Positions 54,213 to 64,000 of a stretch of DNA of 64,000 bases are shown piece after piece. The stretch lies in assembly GCA_013399695.1 (NCBI GenBank), contig VXAU01003998.1:1828048-1892047 (forward strand), in the 5' to 3' direction. The position numbers and the translations under genes were made by a program. The DNA is from Formicarius rufipectus. Its lineage: Eukaryota > Chordata > Aves > Passeriformes > Formicariidae. The notes below the pieces were generated by a model. That model was not told the DNA's origin. It saw only the letters and a program-made list of their open reading frames with translations, and ran no database searches. The number at the start of each line of letters is the position of its first letter. Position 1 is the stretch's first letter.

Positions 54213-55208
54213 CTGCGAAAAATGCAGATAACAGTTAAACCAATAGCATTTCCCCTACCACTCACTTGGATCTCTGAAATACTGTACATTTTAACAGAAT
54301 ATTGAAAACTGAAGTTAATACCAAAAAAGGCAGAGTTTAAGAAAAGCAAATTTTTAACTCTTCTTCTACTCAAAGCATTTCAACTTCTGGTGAAGAATTT
54401 AAAACTAGTAGTTTATTCTTTTCTTTGTTCATACTCCTTATACACTAGACTGTTGAGTATCTACACGACAAATGGCTTCGTGCATTATAAAACTTACTGT
54501 GCAATACTCAGTCACACCAAGGACCACCATTCTACAGCAACAGTGCATGAGTGCAATTCAGTGACAAAAACAGTTCCATTTTATATCATACCTACTTCAC
54601 GTTTCAGTTTATAACCCCAGATTCTGGGGTGTAATTACTGTGACTAAGATCAAGAAACTAGGCCTAGATCAACACAGGAGCCTAGGCATTTTTGTGGTGA
54701 GCAGTCAGCTCCTGTCACACACTGTATGCTGTATCCTGTCTGCTGGTTCTCCCTCACACTTAGGCATGAGGACACCTCATCTTTGGCCTCAGACACAAGA
54801 CAGATGGCAAAATCTTCAGTCCATCCAAGATGAGGTCTTTATTGGGATGGTTGTTTCATAGAAGTTCAGGTATCAAAAGTTTTAGTGGCACAGTTATTTG
54901 CATATCATCACTTCCATGCATCCATGGAAATAGGTAGAGTGTTATAGATTTATTTTTAAACTCAGGCTCTGAAATTCTGCCTGACACTAACACTAAGAAC
55001 AGTAAGTGCTTTTACCAACATAGTCCTAACATCTGTTAGAGAGGCCACAAAATTTATATATAAATAAAACCACTACTGCGACTTACATGACTGAAAATGA
55101 ATTTGTAGACAAGAAAACCAGGTTAAATTCCGTACAAATCACAGGCACATTGTGACACCTTCAAAGAAACCTATCTGTGTAACTGGCTGGAACACTGAAT
55201 AAAATAAT

Positions 55209-55240
55209 NTGATTATTAATTAATTATATTAATTATCTTT
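55209..55240. other. Ambiguous base beside an AT-only TAATTA cluster
   Basis: A single N at 55209 precedes gattattaattaattatat and taattatc, with several overlapping TAATTA homeodomain-type cores. The ambiguity probably reflects poor base calling or allelic difference in AT-rich sequence. Confidence 0.6.
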
Positions 55241-56253
55241 TTTATTGTAAGAACAAATCATGCACTATCAAAATAACAAACAAAAACTAAAGGAATACAG
55301 CAGAAATAGATAACTTGAAGGTAACTGATATTTAATGAGAACAGAAGTGGGGATATCAGAATTTTTTTTTTTTTAAATGGAACCATTTTACTCAAGTTAA
55401 TTAGATATCTTCATATGGCAGAAATGGATCTGAACTTTTATAAATAACAGGTATACAAAATGTTATTATACCATCAGGCACATAGTTGTCCAAAATTACA
55501 AAGGGAAATCTGTTCTCCAAAAACTGTAATAGGAAAAGAACTTAGAAATCACAATTTTAAATAAATAAGACAACTGCTAAGGAGATACAATTATTACAAG
55601 CAGAAGCCACTTGCAACACTTAAAAATGAAAATTCTACTCTATGTTTTATGAAGCATTAGCTTCAATTTTGGGATTTAGTAATGTGCTATTTATCACTTT
55701 GCTGTAGCCATCATACAAAATAGTGGCTGTGGAACAAGCAAAATAATTCCAGATTCAGATATGCAGCAAAATGCCTTTCAAACAGACTTCTTTTGGCCTT
55801 CACCAAATTAATTTTCACTGTTTTCATTTCTAGGAAAGGAAGACTCACTGGCAGCAAGTAATAAAATCTGCTGAATTTCAAACCAGGAAGTGTTTGCTGA
55901 AGAGCCACCAAACAGTGCTTACCAGAGATACAACACACTCACTACACAAATGGATTTGCAGAAACAGCTGTTCTTGGATCGTTCACAGTTACTGTTTTTC
56001 AATTTCATGGGAGGGGAGAGAAGGAGTGGCACAATGAAAAAGGAACCAGGCTGTGCCTCAGCCCATCAAAAGAGCTCTTACCTGAGCACACAGAGATTAA
56101 GAGCTGATTAGAATGAGGTAAACATGGTATTTCATTCCCTCTATTTTTATAATTTCTAAGACCATGATAACCAAGAAAAGAGCATGGCCTTAATGAGAGC
56201 TTCCCTGCCACAAAGTGCCTTGAAATTGGGCTCTAGCAGGGAGCACATTTCTT

Positions 56254-56310
56254 TACTTATAAAAATAAGTAATAAATAATAATAATAAATTCTACTTATA
56301 AAAATAAATT
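56254..56310. repeat. AT-rich patch with direct duplication and (AAT)n
   Basis: The 15-mer TACTTATAAAAATAA occurs at 56254-56268 and again at 56293-56307, separated by an (AAT)n-like run. This looks like local slippage or a small segmental duplication within KCNQ1 intron 11. Confidence 0.8.
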
Positions 56311-56659
56311 AATAGCCATTGGAGTTTGGAAGAGTCTTTCTTACAAAGCAGTGGAAAAATATGTTAAAAAATGACACTAAACTTTTAAATATGAAGGCTA
56401 TAGGGGGAAAAAAAAAAGGAAACTTTGGACACTAATTTTCAATGGACAGCAATGAATGAAAAGAAAGAGAAAACAGGTGTGTCAAAGCATGACTGCTATA
56501 ATTCAGGGGATCCTCAGCTTTATTATTAATATTGTTTTGTGCAGCAGCACAACTACGGTAACAGGCACAACTATCCAACTGATAATGCTGAGCCAAGTAC
56601 TACTTTGAAACGGCAGAAAACACACTCCCCACAATATGAGAGCCCCTGCTTTAAAATGA

Positions 56660-56812
56660 CAATTCTGAACTTTCTGGAAACATTCAAGGTCAGGTTGGAT
56701 GGAGCTCTGAGCAACCTGACCTAGCTGAAGATGTCCCTGCTCATTGCAGGGAGGTTGGACTAGATACCTTTAAAAGTCCCTTCTAACACAAACCATTCTG
56801 CAATAAAAACAA
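56660..56812 (+). mobile_element. CR1 retrotransposon, short 3' end, sense on plus strand
   Basis: The plus strand reads tttctggaaacattcaaggt, caggttggatggagctctga, then aggttggactagatacctttaaaag and cccttctaacacaaaccattctg, the standard CR1 3' end in sense orientation. Only about 150 bases remain. It lies in KCNQ1 intron 11, antisense to the host gene. Confidence 0.93.
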
Positions 56813-57256
56813 TAACAAAAAATTACTGGGATTTTTTTCCTACCTTACCAACACAATAATTTTATATACAATATGGCATGTATGTAGATGCATTTCTGGT
56901 AGTGGATTGCTTGGCTAGAAAGAGAGAAAATATTTTACACTTCCTCTTTTGTAAGCACAGACAAAAAATTTAAAAACACCTTAAAGCATTTTTTTAATAG
57001 AAAAATATGAACTTTCCTTAAAGTATTTAGAAAATACCTCTGGTCTGCAGAAAATCTTTTTATTTAAACATTTGCAATTTATGACCCGAACAACTTCCAA
57101 ATGCAAAATCCTACTGAAATGCCTATGCTTTTTTTAAAGAACAGATCTATAATTTTCTGTGCTACAACAGGCAACTCCAGAGAGAACATTGCAAAGATTT
57201 AGTAATTAACAAAGGTGATGGAATATGAAGGAACAATGAAATATTATGAGCTTTAC

Positions 57257-57322
57257 CTGGAGAGGTAGGAGCACTGGAAGACTGCTGGTCTGTGGAAAAG
57301 GATGGCCAGGAGCGCTGACAAT
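57257..57322 (-). CDS. Possible KCNQ1 cassette exon in intron 11 (22 residues, Ser/Thr/Pro-rich)
   Basis: On the minus strand a 66-nt block is bounded by an acceptor (atctttactctgactcag/AT) and a donor (CCAG/gtaaag). Its length is a multiple of three and both ends are phase 1, exactly the phase of the exon 11/exon 12 junction. Inclusion would therefore insert 22 residues and keep the KCNQ1 frame: D (codon shared with exon 11), then CQRSWPSFSTDQQSSSAP and TSP, followed by the valine of exon 12. The block is richer in G and C than its AT-rich surroundings. The insertion would fall in the disordered A-B linker and contains several candidate phosphorylation residues. Against it: the same frame is open for about 120 codons across the flanking intron, so openness is not strong proof, and I know of no matching human KCNQ1 exon. 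A second AG lies 8 bases inside the acceptor and would break the frame. It could be a chance splice-site pair. Confidence 0.42.
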
Positions 57323-60300
57323 CTGAGTCAGAGTAAAGATGCACATGAAACAGAGATAGGACAGGAAAACAACAAAAAAACAAACACACAAGAAACAAAT
57401 AAAAAGAAAAGCTCCAGACAGGCAGCTGAGGAGATGCAGACATACCTAAAATATAGTATGTTCTATCTGACACAAAATAAAAAATACTATGGAAAAGAGT
57501 TTGTATGAAACTACTAGAGTGCATTTCATGTTGGCAGAATATTAAATCACCACTGAGGAGGCATCATTGCCTCTCTAAACCCATTCTACATGGCAGTGCC
57601 ACCTACTGAAAAATGTTCTTCCCTACATACCAGTCTCATTTTAAGAAAAGCAATCTATGATTGTCTCTTTCTTCCTGATTTTTAGGTTTCTCACGTCTTT
57701 CCCTTTCCTAAGTGTACGACCTCATACAGGTCAGGCCTCTCTTGCTGTGGTTCATATAGTTCACAGTGCAATTATCTACTGGTCAGATTTCAGGGGTTTG
57801 GAGAGTCTCAGTGGGAGTACTAAACTGGGGAGGAGTCCCATCCCTAAACCACAACAGCATGCTCCAGCCACAGCTCTTGGGTCTTTGTTGAACTGATGAT
57901 TCCAGGAGAAAGAAGGAAGGTGGGAAAAGCTGTAAATCTTTGGTCACCCAAGGATACCGGCAGGGAAGCCAGATGAAGGATCCTGGAGTGTGAAGACTGA
58001 AATACAGGTGACCAGCCCCAAAATTTACTGAATATGAGAAAGTAGCATATGGATATGTGACTAGAGCCTTTTTGAACATCAAACTAAAGCTGAATGAGCA
58101 CACTTTATCATTGTACTTTCTAATTTCTTGTTTCTGAGCTTTTGACTTGGCAGCTTCAGTTTTCTGTGTAGGCAACCTAATTCATATTAAGTACAATTAC
58201 ACTCTCTCCTCTTGATTTGAGTTGCTGTGAGAACAGTGTTAGGTAACCTCTCAGGTACACGGAGCTCAGGCTGCCTGGCTAGAAAATAGAAACTGAACCT
58301 ATGATGGCTGACAAAGATCCTCTGATATTTCCACAAGACAAAAGAATTTCTTATTCATGTGAAACAGGTGACTTGGTGGCTCTCACTGCTCTCCTGATCT
58401 TGTTCCACCATGCTCACCCCTAAGAGAGATGCACCTCTTGGAACACAGAAGGGTGGAAACTGGAAAATGAGCAAATCAAGGATTGGTCAGTGGGATTCAA
58501 GGAGATTCAGTTTGTTTTTGTTGTTCTTCCACCTTATTTGCACCTGTGTTCCATGTGGGATCAGGGGAGAAAATGACCCTTGTCTTTTCAGCCAATTTAA
58601 GCTAAGCCTGAGCATCCTTGCATTCAATGACTGACAAGAGGCCTGTTGTCTTCAGTGAATTCAGAGCAGAAAACTTACAGGTGGCTCACAGCACTCTCAC
58701 TAAATCACAGAGGGCTTGTGCCCAGGCCTAGCTCCAGTCCTACAGTCTTTGGGGAACACTCAATTGTTAAGAAAGTGCCTAATCAAGCACATTAGAAACA
58801 TCACAAGACTCCACGGCTGCTTAAGTGATCACAGAATCCAGACCAACAGTAAAATAAATTATTTAATTTATGGGGCCCCATCTGTTCACAAATATCTACA
58901 GCACATTTTTACAGGAACAGATGCACGTACTACAGAGGGCACAGCACTGTGGGTCAAATCTGAAAGTTTTCTTCCACCTAATGTATTAATTTAGAAATTA
59001 ATTCTCATCTATATGCTCAGATAACATAACTACTAGATAAATTATATTTTATTTATCAGGAAACTGAGTTTTTTATTATTTATATATACGTGAGCAATTT
59101 TTCTCAGGTATAAAAAAACCCACTGGAGAGTGTCTAATTATATAAATGAGTGCTCCCTTTTCTCTTTGTAATGAAACTGTGGGTGCAATTGTGATTACAA
59201 CTGTGAGAATGTACATTTTTGTCTGTCTAGATCTCCTTGGCTGCAAAAGAGTTCTTAGAAACTATATGGCACTAAACACACATGAAAAGCACTGCAAACA
59301 TTACACTGTCATAAGCTGGCATGCCATAAATAGAATTATTTTCCTCAACTTACCAAGCAATTTTAACATTCCTGTTTGTCCTGTATACTTGTAACAGTTT
59401 AGAGAGCAGAACACAAAAAAGAAAAAAGATAAGTGTCAGAAGAAATTAGAGAAAATCCTTCTACTGAAAGTTATAGAGCTGATTTTTGAAATGGCAGTAG
59501 TCGGCTGGCTGATATTGTCCTTAATCAGCTTAGAAATTTAGTGATAAAAGGTGGGACTTCACAAATCTAAGTATTTGTAAGGTTCCTTCATTTGACTGTT
59601 TTGAAGAAAGGTGTCTGTACTCAAATTCTGAGACATACACTGAGTTTAGTACTTGTCCACCTTTTAACAGCAATTTTAACATTGCAAAATGTGATTTGCA
59701 ATCATTCCTTAACTGAGGCCAAGAAAGAAAGGAAAAGTATGGATGATGCAGAGCAATGCAACACAAGCACACCAAAAAAGTATATGGAAGGTGAGACTTT
59801 CTGCTTGAAATAAAATATGCCTGATGCCATCCCACATCATTATCTTATTTTAAACACCATTAAATTTAATCAAGTCACCCAAATTTCTGAGCAGAAAGAA
59901 ACACATAAGTACTTAAGGTATCTGCAATCAATAAGATATACCTTAAAAATTAAACCTCATGTACATTTGTAAAAAAGTGATATTGTGAATTCAGACTTAT
60001 TTTGAAAGTTCATTACAGTGAAAGCAAATATAAATCAGCTACTAATTATAAGGTGATTATCAAAGTTCTTTCTTCTTTTTCCTCATACTGTACCTGTATA
60101 TTTTGTACAGTGACACTTAATACAGATGGACCCACATTTATCTTAAGTACTTCTGCTTTCAAAAGTTGATTCACAGTCTGCTCCACTGAGCAGATGGCAG
60201 GAGCACATGACTGTTTCATGTAGCAGGCTATGAACAGTGAGGCCAAGACATGTCAATCCTTTTTGGTTCAGGTACAAGCACAACAGTAACACATCCTGGG

Positions 60301-60619
60301 AAAACCTGACAGCTAATCCCTGTAGTTTCAGTCAATTGCAGAATGGGGTAATGTGTACACCAGTCTCAGAGTCAGTGGCTCTTCTGGCAGGCAGAAATGA
60401 CATGATTTAGTTTGTCTGTAGTGGAGCGTGCTCATTGAAGCGATGGTTAAATCTCAACCAGAAAAGCCAGCAAACAAATCAAAAAGCAAAGTACTCTCCC
60501 TTTAGAAAGCTAGGAGTTTGTTCAGTCCTTCCCTCCTATAGATATTAAAACAGACCTGTGTGTAAATCTAATAACAGAAGCCATTACAATTACTGGCATT
60601 TTGTAATGGAACTCCTTAC

Positions 60620-60761
60620 CAGAATTTTCATATGCTTCAAAACTGAAATCATGTTTCCTGTCCTCCATCACGTGGTCATAAGTGATGTGCGGTATAGTCA
60701 ACATCCTATCTGGAGAAGAAGGCCCGTTGTCCTTGTCTAATTTAAATTTCTTCTTTTTAAC
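60620..60761 (-). CDS. KCNQ1: KCNQ1 coding exon (human exon 11 equivalent), A-B linker with lysine cluster
   Basis: This is a 142-nt exon, entering in phase 0 and leaving one base (G) for the next exon. Its 47 complete codons start VKKKKFKLDKDNG, pass through PSSPDRMLTIPHITYDH and end near FSFEAYENS. The KKKKFKLDKDNG block and the MLT-PHIT motif mark human KCNQ1 exon 11; the rest is diverged, as expected for a flexible cytoplasmic linker between calmodulin-binding helices A and B. The acceptor is ggggttttttag/GTT, with a T-rich tract and branch-like taat sequences upstream. The donor is TCTG/gtaagg, close to consensus. The single G carried over joins TG of the 54 kb exon to make a valine codon, or AT of the possible cassette exon at 57.3 kb to make aspartate. 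No frameshift or internal stop is seen. Confidence 0.97.
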
Positions 60762-61755
60762 CTAAAAAACCCCACATACATTAAATTAATCAAACCAAGT
60801 CACATTCGGTTGTCTCTTCAGTAATGCCTTCAATAATAATGCAGTCCCCAGTGAGTTATAATGAATTTAGAGTGCCTGACCAATTACATTTTCATGGTGT
60901 TATACTGTGTTTCTCATTATGTTGCCCCTCCCCATCCTGCCCAAACTGGCTAATCACTAGAATTCTGCACATTGTCACTACCAAACCCCTTGACTGCAGT
61001 ACAAAAAAAATTTGCTAGTTTTGTAGCAGCTCATATAAATCAAAGTATTTTACAAGATCTTTACCATTTTATGGATGCAATAAATCATACCCTGAGCACA
61101 AAGCAAATGTATGTATTTCTACTGAACTCAGATGACCCTTGGAAATACAAGGGAAGATTTTTGCACAACATCCTCCCCTTCCAGCTTGATACTACTGTGC
61201 AATACTTTTACAATAGAGAGGATGGAGTATTACATAATCTAAAGAGTCTGACAAAGGTTTTTTTAAATAAAATTCTTGACTTATGGAATCCGTTTATACG
61301 ACAACACTACTCTTTATAGGCACAAGATATCTTTACCATGAAAGCTCAGAAAATAACAAAATCAATAGCTGAGAGAAGTAGCATTTTGTTGGTTTTGATT
61401 TCTCTGGGCTTTTTTCTTAGCCAATTAAAAGTTACTATTTTGGAAATCGTGATTTTTCTTCTTTTTTTTTTCTTTTCCCTTTCCTTTGTCTTCCGAACAA
61501 CAGCAGTAAATTACTAATTGATGTGCCTCAATTAGGTCATTATCCATTTAAAAAGTCAAGCTGGGGGAACTGAAGCAAATTAATTTATAGTTTCTAATGT
61601 CTGTATACTGAAACAGTAAAAACTGAAATTTAAATGAAAATTTGAAACCAAGTAATAACCTGTAAGACACACACAACAAATAGTCTATAGAGTGTAAACA
61701 AATTCAATCTCATTTCAAATTTTTGAATTACACCAATGTGAAACGTTACTGATAC
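60762..61755 (-). other. KCNQ1: KCNQ1 intron 10 (994 bp)
   Basis: This is a complete short intron between the exon 10 and exon 11 equivalents. It begins gtatca and ends ttttttag on the minus strand. It contains a pyrimidine-rich patch on the plus strand at about 61456-61490 and otherwise unremarkable AT-rich DNA. No repeat, CpG cluster or further coding block was seen. In human the equivalent intron is tens of kilobases long. Confidence 0.85.
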
Positions 61756-61878
61756 CATCACCGATTTCTTTGGTTTTGGACTGGGCGACAGCAAGTGGTA
61801 ATTCCTGGCAGGTTTTCGAATGTATATTTTCCATGTAGAAGAATCTGGATTTTCTGCAGCATAGCATCTCCATGCAGT
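61756..61878 (-). CDS. KCNQ1: KCNQ1 coding exon (human exon 10 equivalent), C-terminal calmodulin-binding helix A region
   Basis: This is a 123-nt, phase 0-0 exon of 41 codons. Read on the minus strand it begins TAWRCYAAENPDSSTWK, continues with IYIRKPARNYH and ends LLSPSPKPKKSVM. KCNQ1 is the pore-forming subunit of the slow delayed-rectifier potassium channel in the plasma membrane. From family knowledge, this block follows the IQ sequence of cytoplasmic helix A, which binds calmodulin, and enters the linker between helices A and B. The start of the exon is the same as the human protein as I remember it; the stretch after IYIRK differs slightly. The acceptor reads ttgttctag/ACT. The donor is ATG/gtatca, a GT site that departs from the GTRAGT consensus. 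The next exon begins with a valine codon and joins cleanly in phase. Identification is very secure because the neighbouring exons continue the same protein in order. Confidence 0.97.
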
Positions 61879-64000
61879 CTAGAACAAATGTGTCAAGCAA
61901 CGGAATAGTTAATCAATCAGATTAGTATCTCACTGTACAACACAGTAACTTTAAAGTAACATCTTAATCATTATTTATTTTTATTCATAAATTTGTCCAC
62001 TGGAAACAAACTCGGCATGGTTTAGAACCCTTGCACAGTAAACAGAAATCACATAGTTAGAACTGGGGAAACCAGAAAGAAAGATCAGTCTTTTCAAGTG
62101 CAACTTTTGTTTTCATTAGCAGCAAACAAATAATGAAAGAGAACTCTAGACTGGACTCAAGAAATAGGTTTGAATCTCTTGCCCTGCCCCAGTTTCCCTA
62201 CATGACTTCTAACCATTTTGCCTCTTGCATCCTGTGTTTCAGGCTTCTACGCAGAAAAAAAACCCCAAAACTGTTCTTCCATGCCTCTTAAGAGTCCTAC
62301 CAATAAAAAAAGGAACTGTGATGTGGTCAGTAGGACCGTACTCATACAGAGAAATGAAACTGAGAGTACAATTAAATAGCACCAGTGGCTAACCCCAAAA
62401 CCAATCCTCCCTCTTGCCAACCACCAATGATCAAAGTACCATGTTCTAAGACAAAAAGGAGGAAAAGCAGAGCCAGGAAACAAGACCAACAAGAGACAAA
62501 ACACTACTGCATTCTTTCTTGAATATGTACATATATCTGAATTGATTAATAATTACTCTTCAAATTAAGAAAGCAGATCCAAACTTGCACACCACATAAA
62601 AAAAGGACACCCATATACAAAAAGAAAATTTAAAGCAGAAAAGGTCACAAAACACTAGATGAATGAAACAAAGCAAGGCAGAATGAGAGGGGAAAAGAGA
62701 CAGCAGCTGGAAAGTAAAGGATCAGACAATCACCATATAATTGCCTCCATGGTTAATAGGACCCTGGAACAAACAAAAGAAACAACTAGCCTGTAGAAGG
62801 AGGCAAGAAGGAACACAGGAAAGATAATTACTCATCTGAGATGTTCTCCTGCCTTGTACTTTTTTTGTAAACATCTTTGTTTAAGAACAATCTTTTTCTA
62901 AGTTATTTGTAGTGCATTTATTAAACTGGGCTTTCAAAAATCTGAGACTAATAATAGTAAATCATAATTACTGCTATTAAGAACAGGTAGTCAGTGACTC
63001 ACTGTCTATCTTCTACTCCTCCTTAACATTTCTGATTGAGTCAAGTACAACACTCTGGAAATGCAGCCTCAGGCTTCCCAATAATTTGGTGCTGATTTCC
63101 CAAAAGAATCAGTGGGCAACACACAAAAAAATAAAAAAAAAATAAAAAAAAAAATCTATTCTTTACAAAACCATACCATACAAGTCTCAAGATTTTTGGC
63201 TAATCTCTGGCTATAACCAGAGTCTTTTTCACATTAACTCTGGGACTGTTTAGTTCCAAGCACAAACTTTACAGTTAGCTACTGTTTCCATAAATATCCT
63301 GACCTGGAAATCCACATTCACTTACAAAGCCAGAGAAGTAAGTCATATGAGAACGGCAAAATGATAGGGCTTATGTATACATTTAGTTTTCTTTTAAAAA
63401 TTTGATCCCTGTGCTTCTAAAGCTACATGCAGATACTAAACAGAGAGAGGAAAATCTGGAAAAACCTATAATGAAACAGTATTAATACTTCTCCAGGGTG
63501 CAATGCTGGCTCCAATGAAGTAAAGGATAAAATCTGATTGACCATACTGACACTGAACTGCACTTGCATTTATAATAGAGGGATCAATATTTTCCTGCCT
63601 GTAAGTTATCCTACATGAAAAGATTTATTTTGCAGAATCACAGCGGCTCCCAGCCACCCATCCTGGAGCTGAAAAGTCCAAACAAGATTTTCCTATTTAA
63701 TTTTATGATTTACTTCTCTTAAATTTGAGATTTTTAAGAATTTATTTGTCCCAAAGAATTGGAAGCAAATTTGACACTTTTCTTTACAAGCAACAATATA
63801 GTTTTTAAAAGCACAATTTCACTACTAAAAAAATAACATTGCATAACATTTTCCCCACGTAAATTGTTTAATAATTACAGGGTAGCCTTCAGTTTCGATT
63901 TTAACCAACTGAATTAAACTATTTGAACTGAGTTGGAAGTGTACGTTTCTGCTCATTAGTTCACACTGAAGGTTGGATTTTCAAAGCTTGCATGTGTAAC
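61879..64000 (-). other. KCNQ1: KCNQ1 intron 9, 3' part (incomplete)
   Basis: At least 2.1 kb of AT-rich sequence precedes the exon 10 acceptor. I looked for the preceding exon, which should encode the first half of helix A ending in ...AASLIQ, and did not see it, so it should lie above 64000. The intron holds an A-rich (AAAAAT)-like tract at 63121-63156 and no recognisable transposon. The last 30 bases before the acceptor include cttgacac, a plausible branch site. Confidence 0.8.
63121..63156. repeat. A-rich (AAAAAT)-like tract
   Basis: Runs of A broken by single T residues in KCNQ1 intron 9. No element body is attached on either side. Confidence 0.75.

Larger units (their letters stand above)
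54213..60619 (-). other. KCNQ1: KCNQ1 intron 11 (6.4 kb)
   Basis: This is a complete intron from gtaagg to ttcgcag on the minus strand. It contains the possible cassette exon (57257-57322), one truncated CR1 3' end (56660-56812), an AT-rich duplicated patch (56254-56310), a TAATTA-rich stretch beside a single ambiguous base (55209), and long AT-rich gene-free sequence. A 130-codon minus-strand frame at 57783-58175 resembles no family I recognise and is treated as chance. No CpG-rich region is visible. In human this interval is over 100 kb and houses the KCNQ1OT1 promoter. Confidence 0.85.

Noticed and set aside
57783..58175. 130-codon minus-strand open frame in KCNQ1 intron 11
   Set aside because: Its start is not an ATG, there is no recognisable domain, and a plus-strand frame overlaps it. 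Chance openness is the simpler reading, though a tacacag acceptor-like string lies near its start.

Overview
The window is vertebrate genomic DNA, almost certainly avian. It is AT-rich, poor in CpG and scattered with decayed CR1 (chicken repeat 1) non-LTR retrotransposons, whose 3' ends carry the typical short (ATTCTATG)-like tails. No bacterial-style operon, tRNA, rRNA or CRISPR array is visible. Nearly all open reading frames of 60-130 codons behave like chance frames in intronic DNA or remnants of CR1 reverse transcriptase.

The only gene I can identify is KCNQ1 (Kv7.1 voltage-gated potassium channel), on the minus strand, so its transcript runs from high to low coordinates. Three coding exons of its cytoplasmic C-terminus are present with good splice sites and compatible phases: human exon 10 equivalent (61756-61878: end of calmodulin-binding helix A), exon 11 (60620-60761: A-B linker with the lysine cluster) and exon 12 (54092-54212: linker end and start of helix B). 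Between exons 11 and 12 lies a possible extra 66-nt phase 1-1 exon (57257-57322) that would add 22 Ser/Thr/Pro-rich residues in frame to the A-B linker. It is the most interesting candidate here.

Layout: 61879-64000 is the 3' part of intron 9; 60762-61755 is intron 10 (about 1 kb); 54213-60619 is intron 11 (about 6.4 kb); 1-54091 appears to be intron 12, because I could not find exons 13-16 in it. Intron 12 holds six of the seven CR1 copies, several A/C- or G/T-rich low-complexity tracts, a 685-base assembly gap (31487-32171) beside an 11-G run, a few perfect inverted repeats, and one unassigned exon-like block on the minus strand (12171-12251).

In mammals the equivalents of introns 10 and 11 are tens of kilobases long and contain the KCNQ1OT1 imprinting centre. 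Here they are compact and show no CpG island, as expected for a lineage without that imprinting. Comparisons with human KCNQ1 are from memory of the family; no alignment or database search was run.
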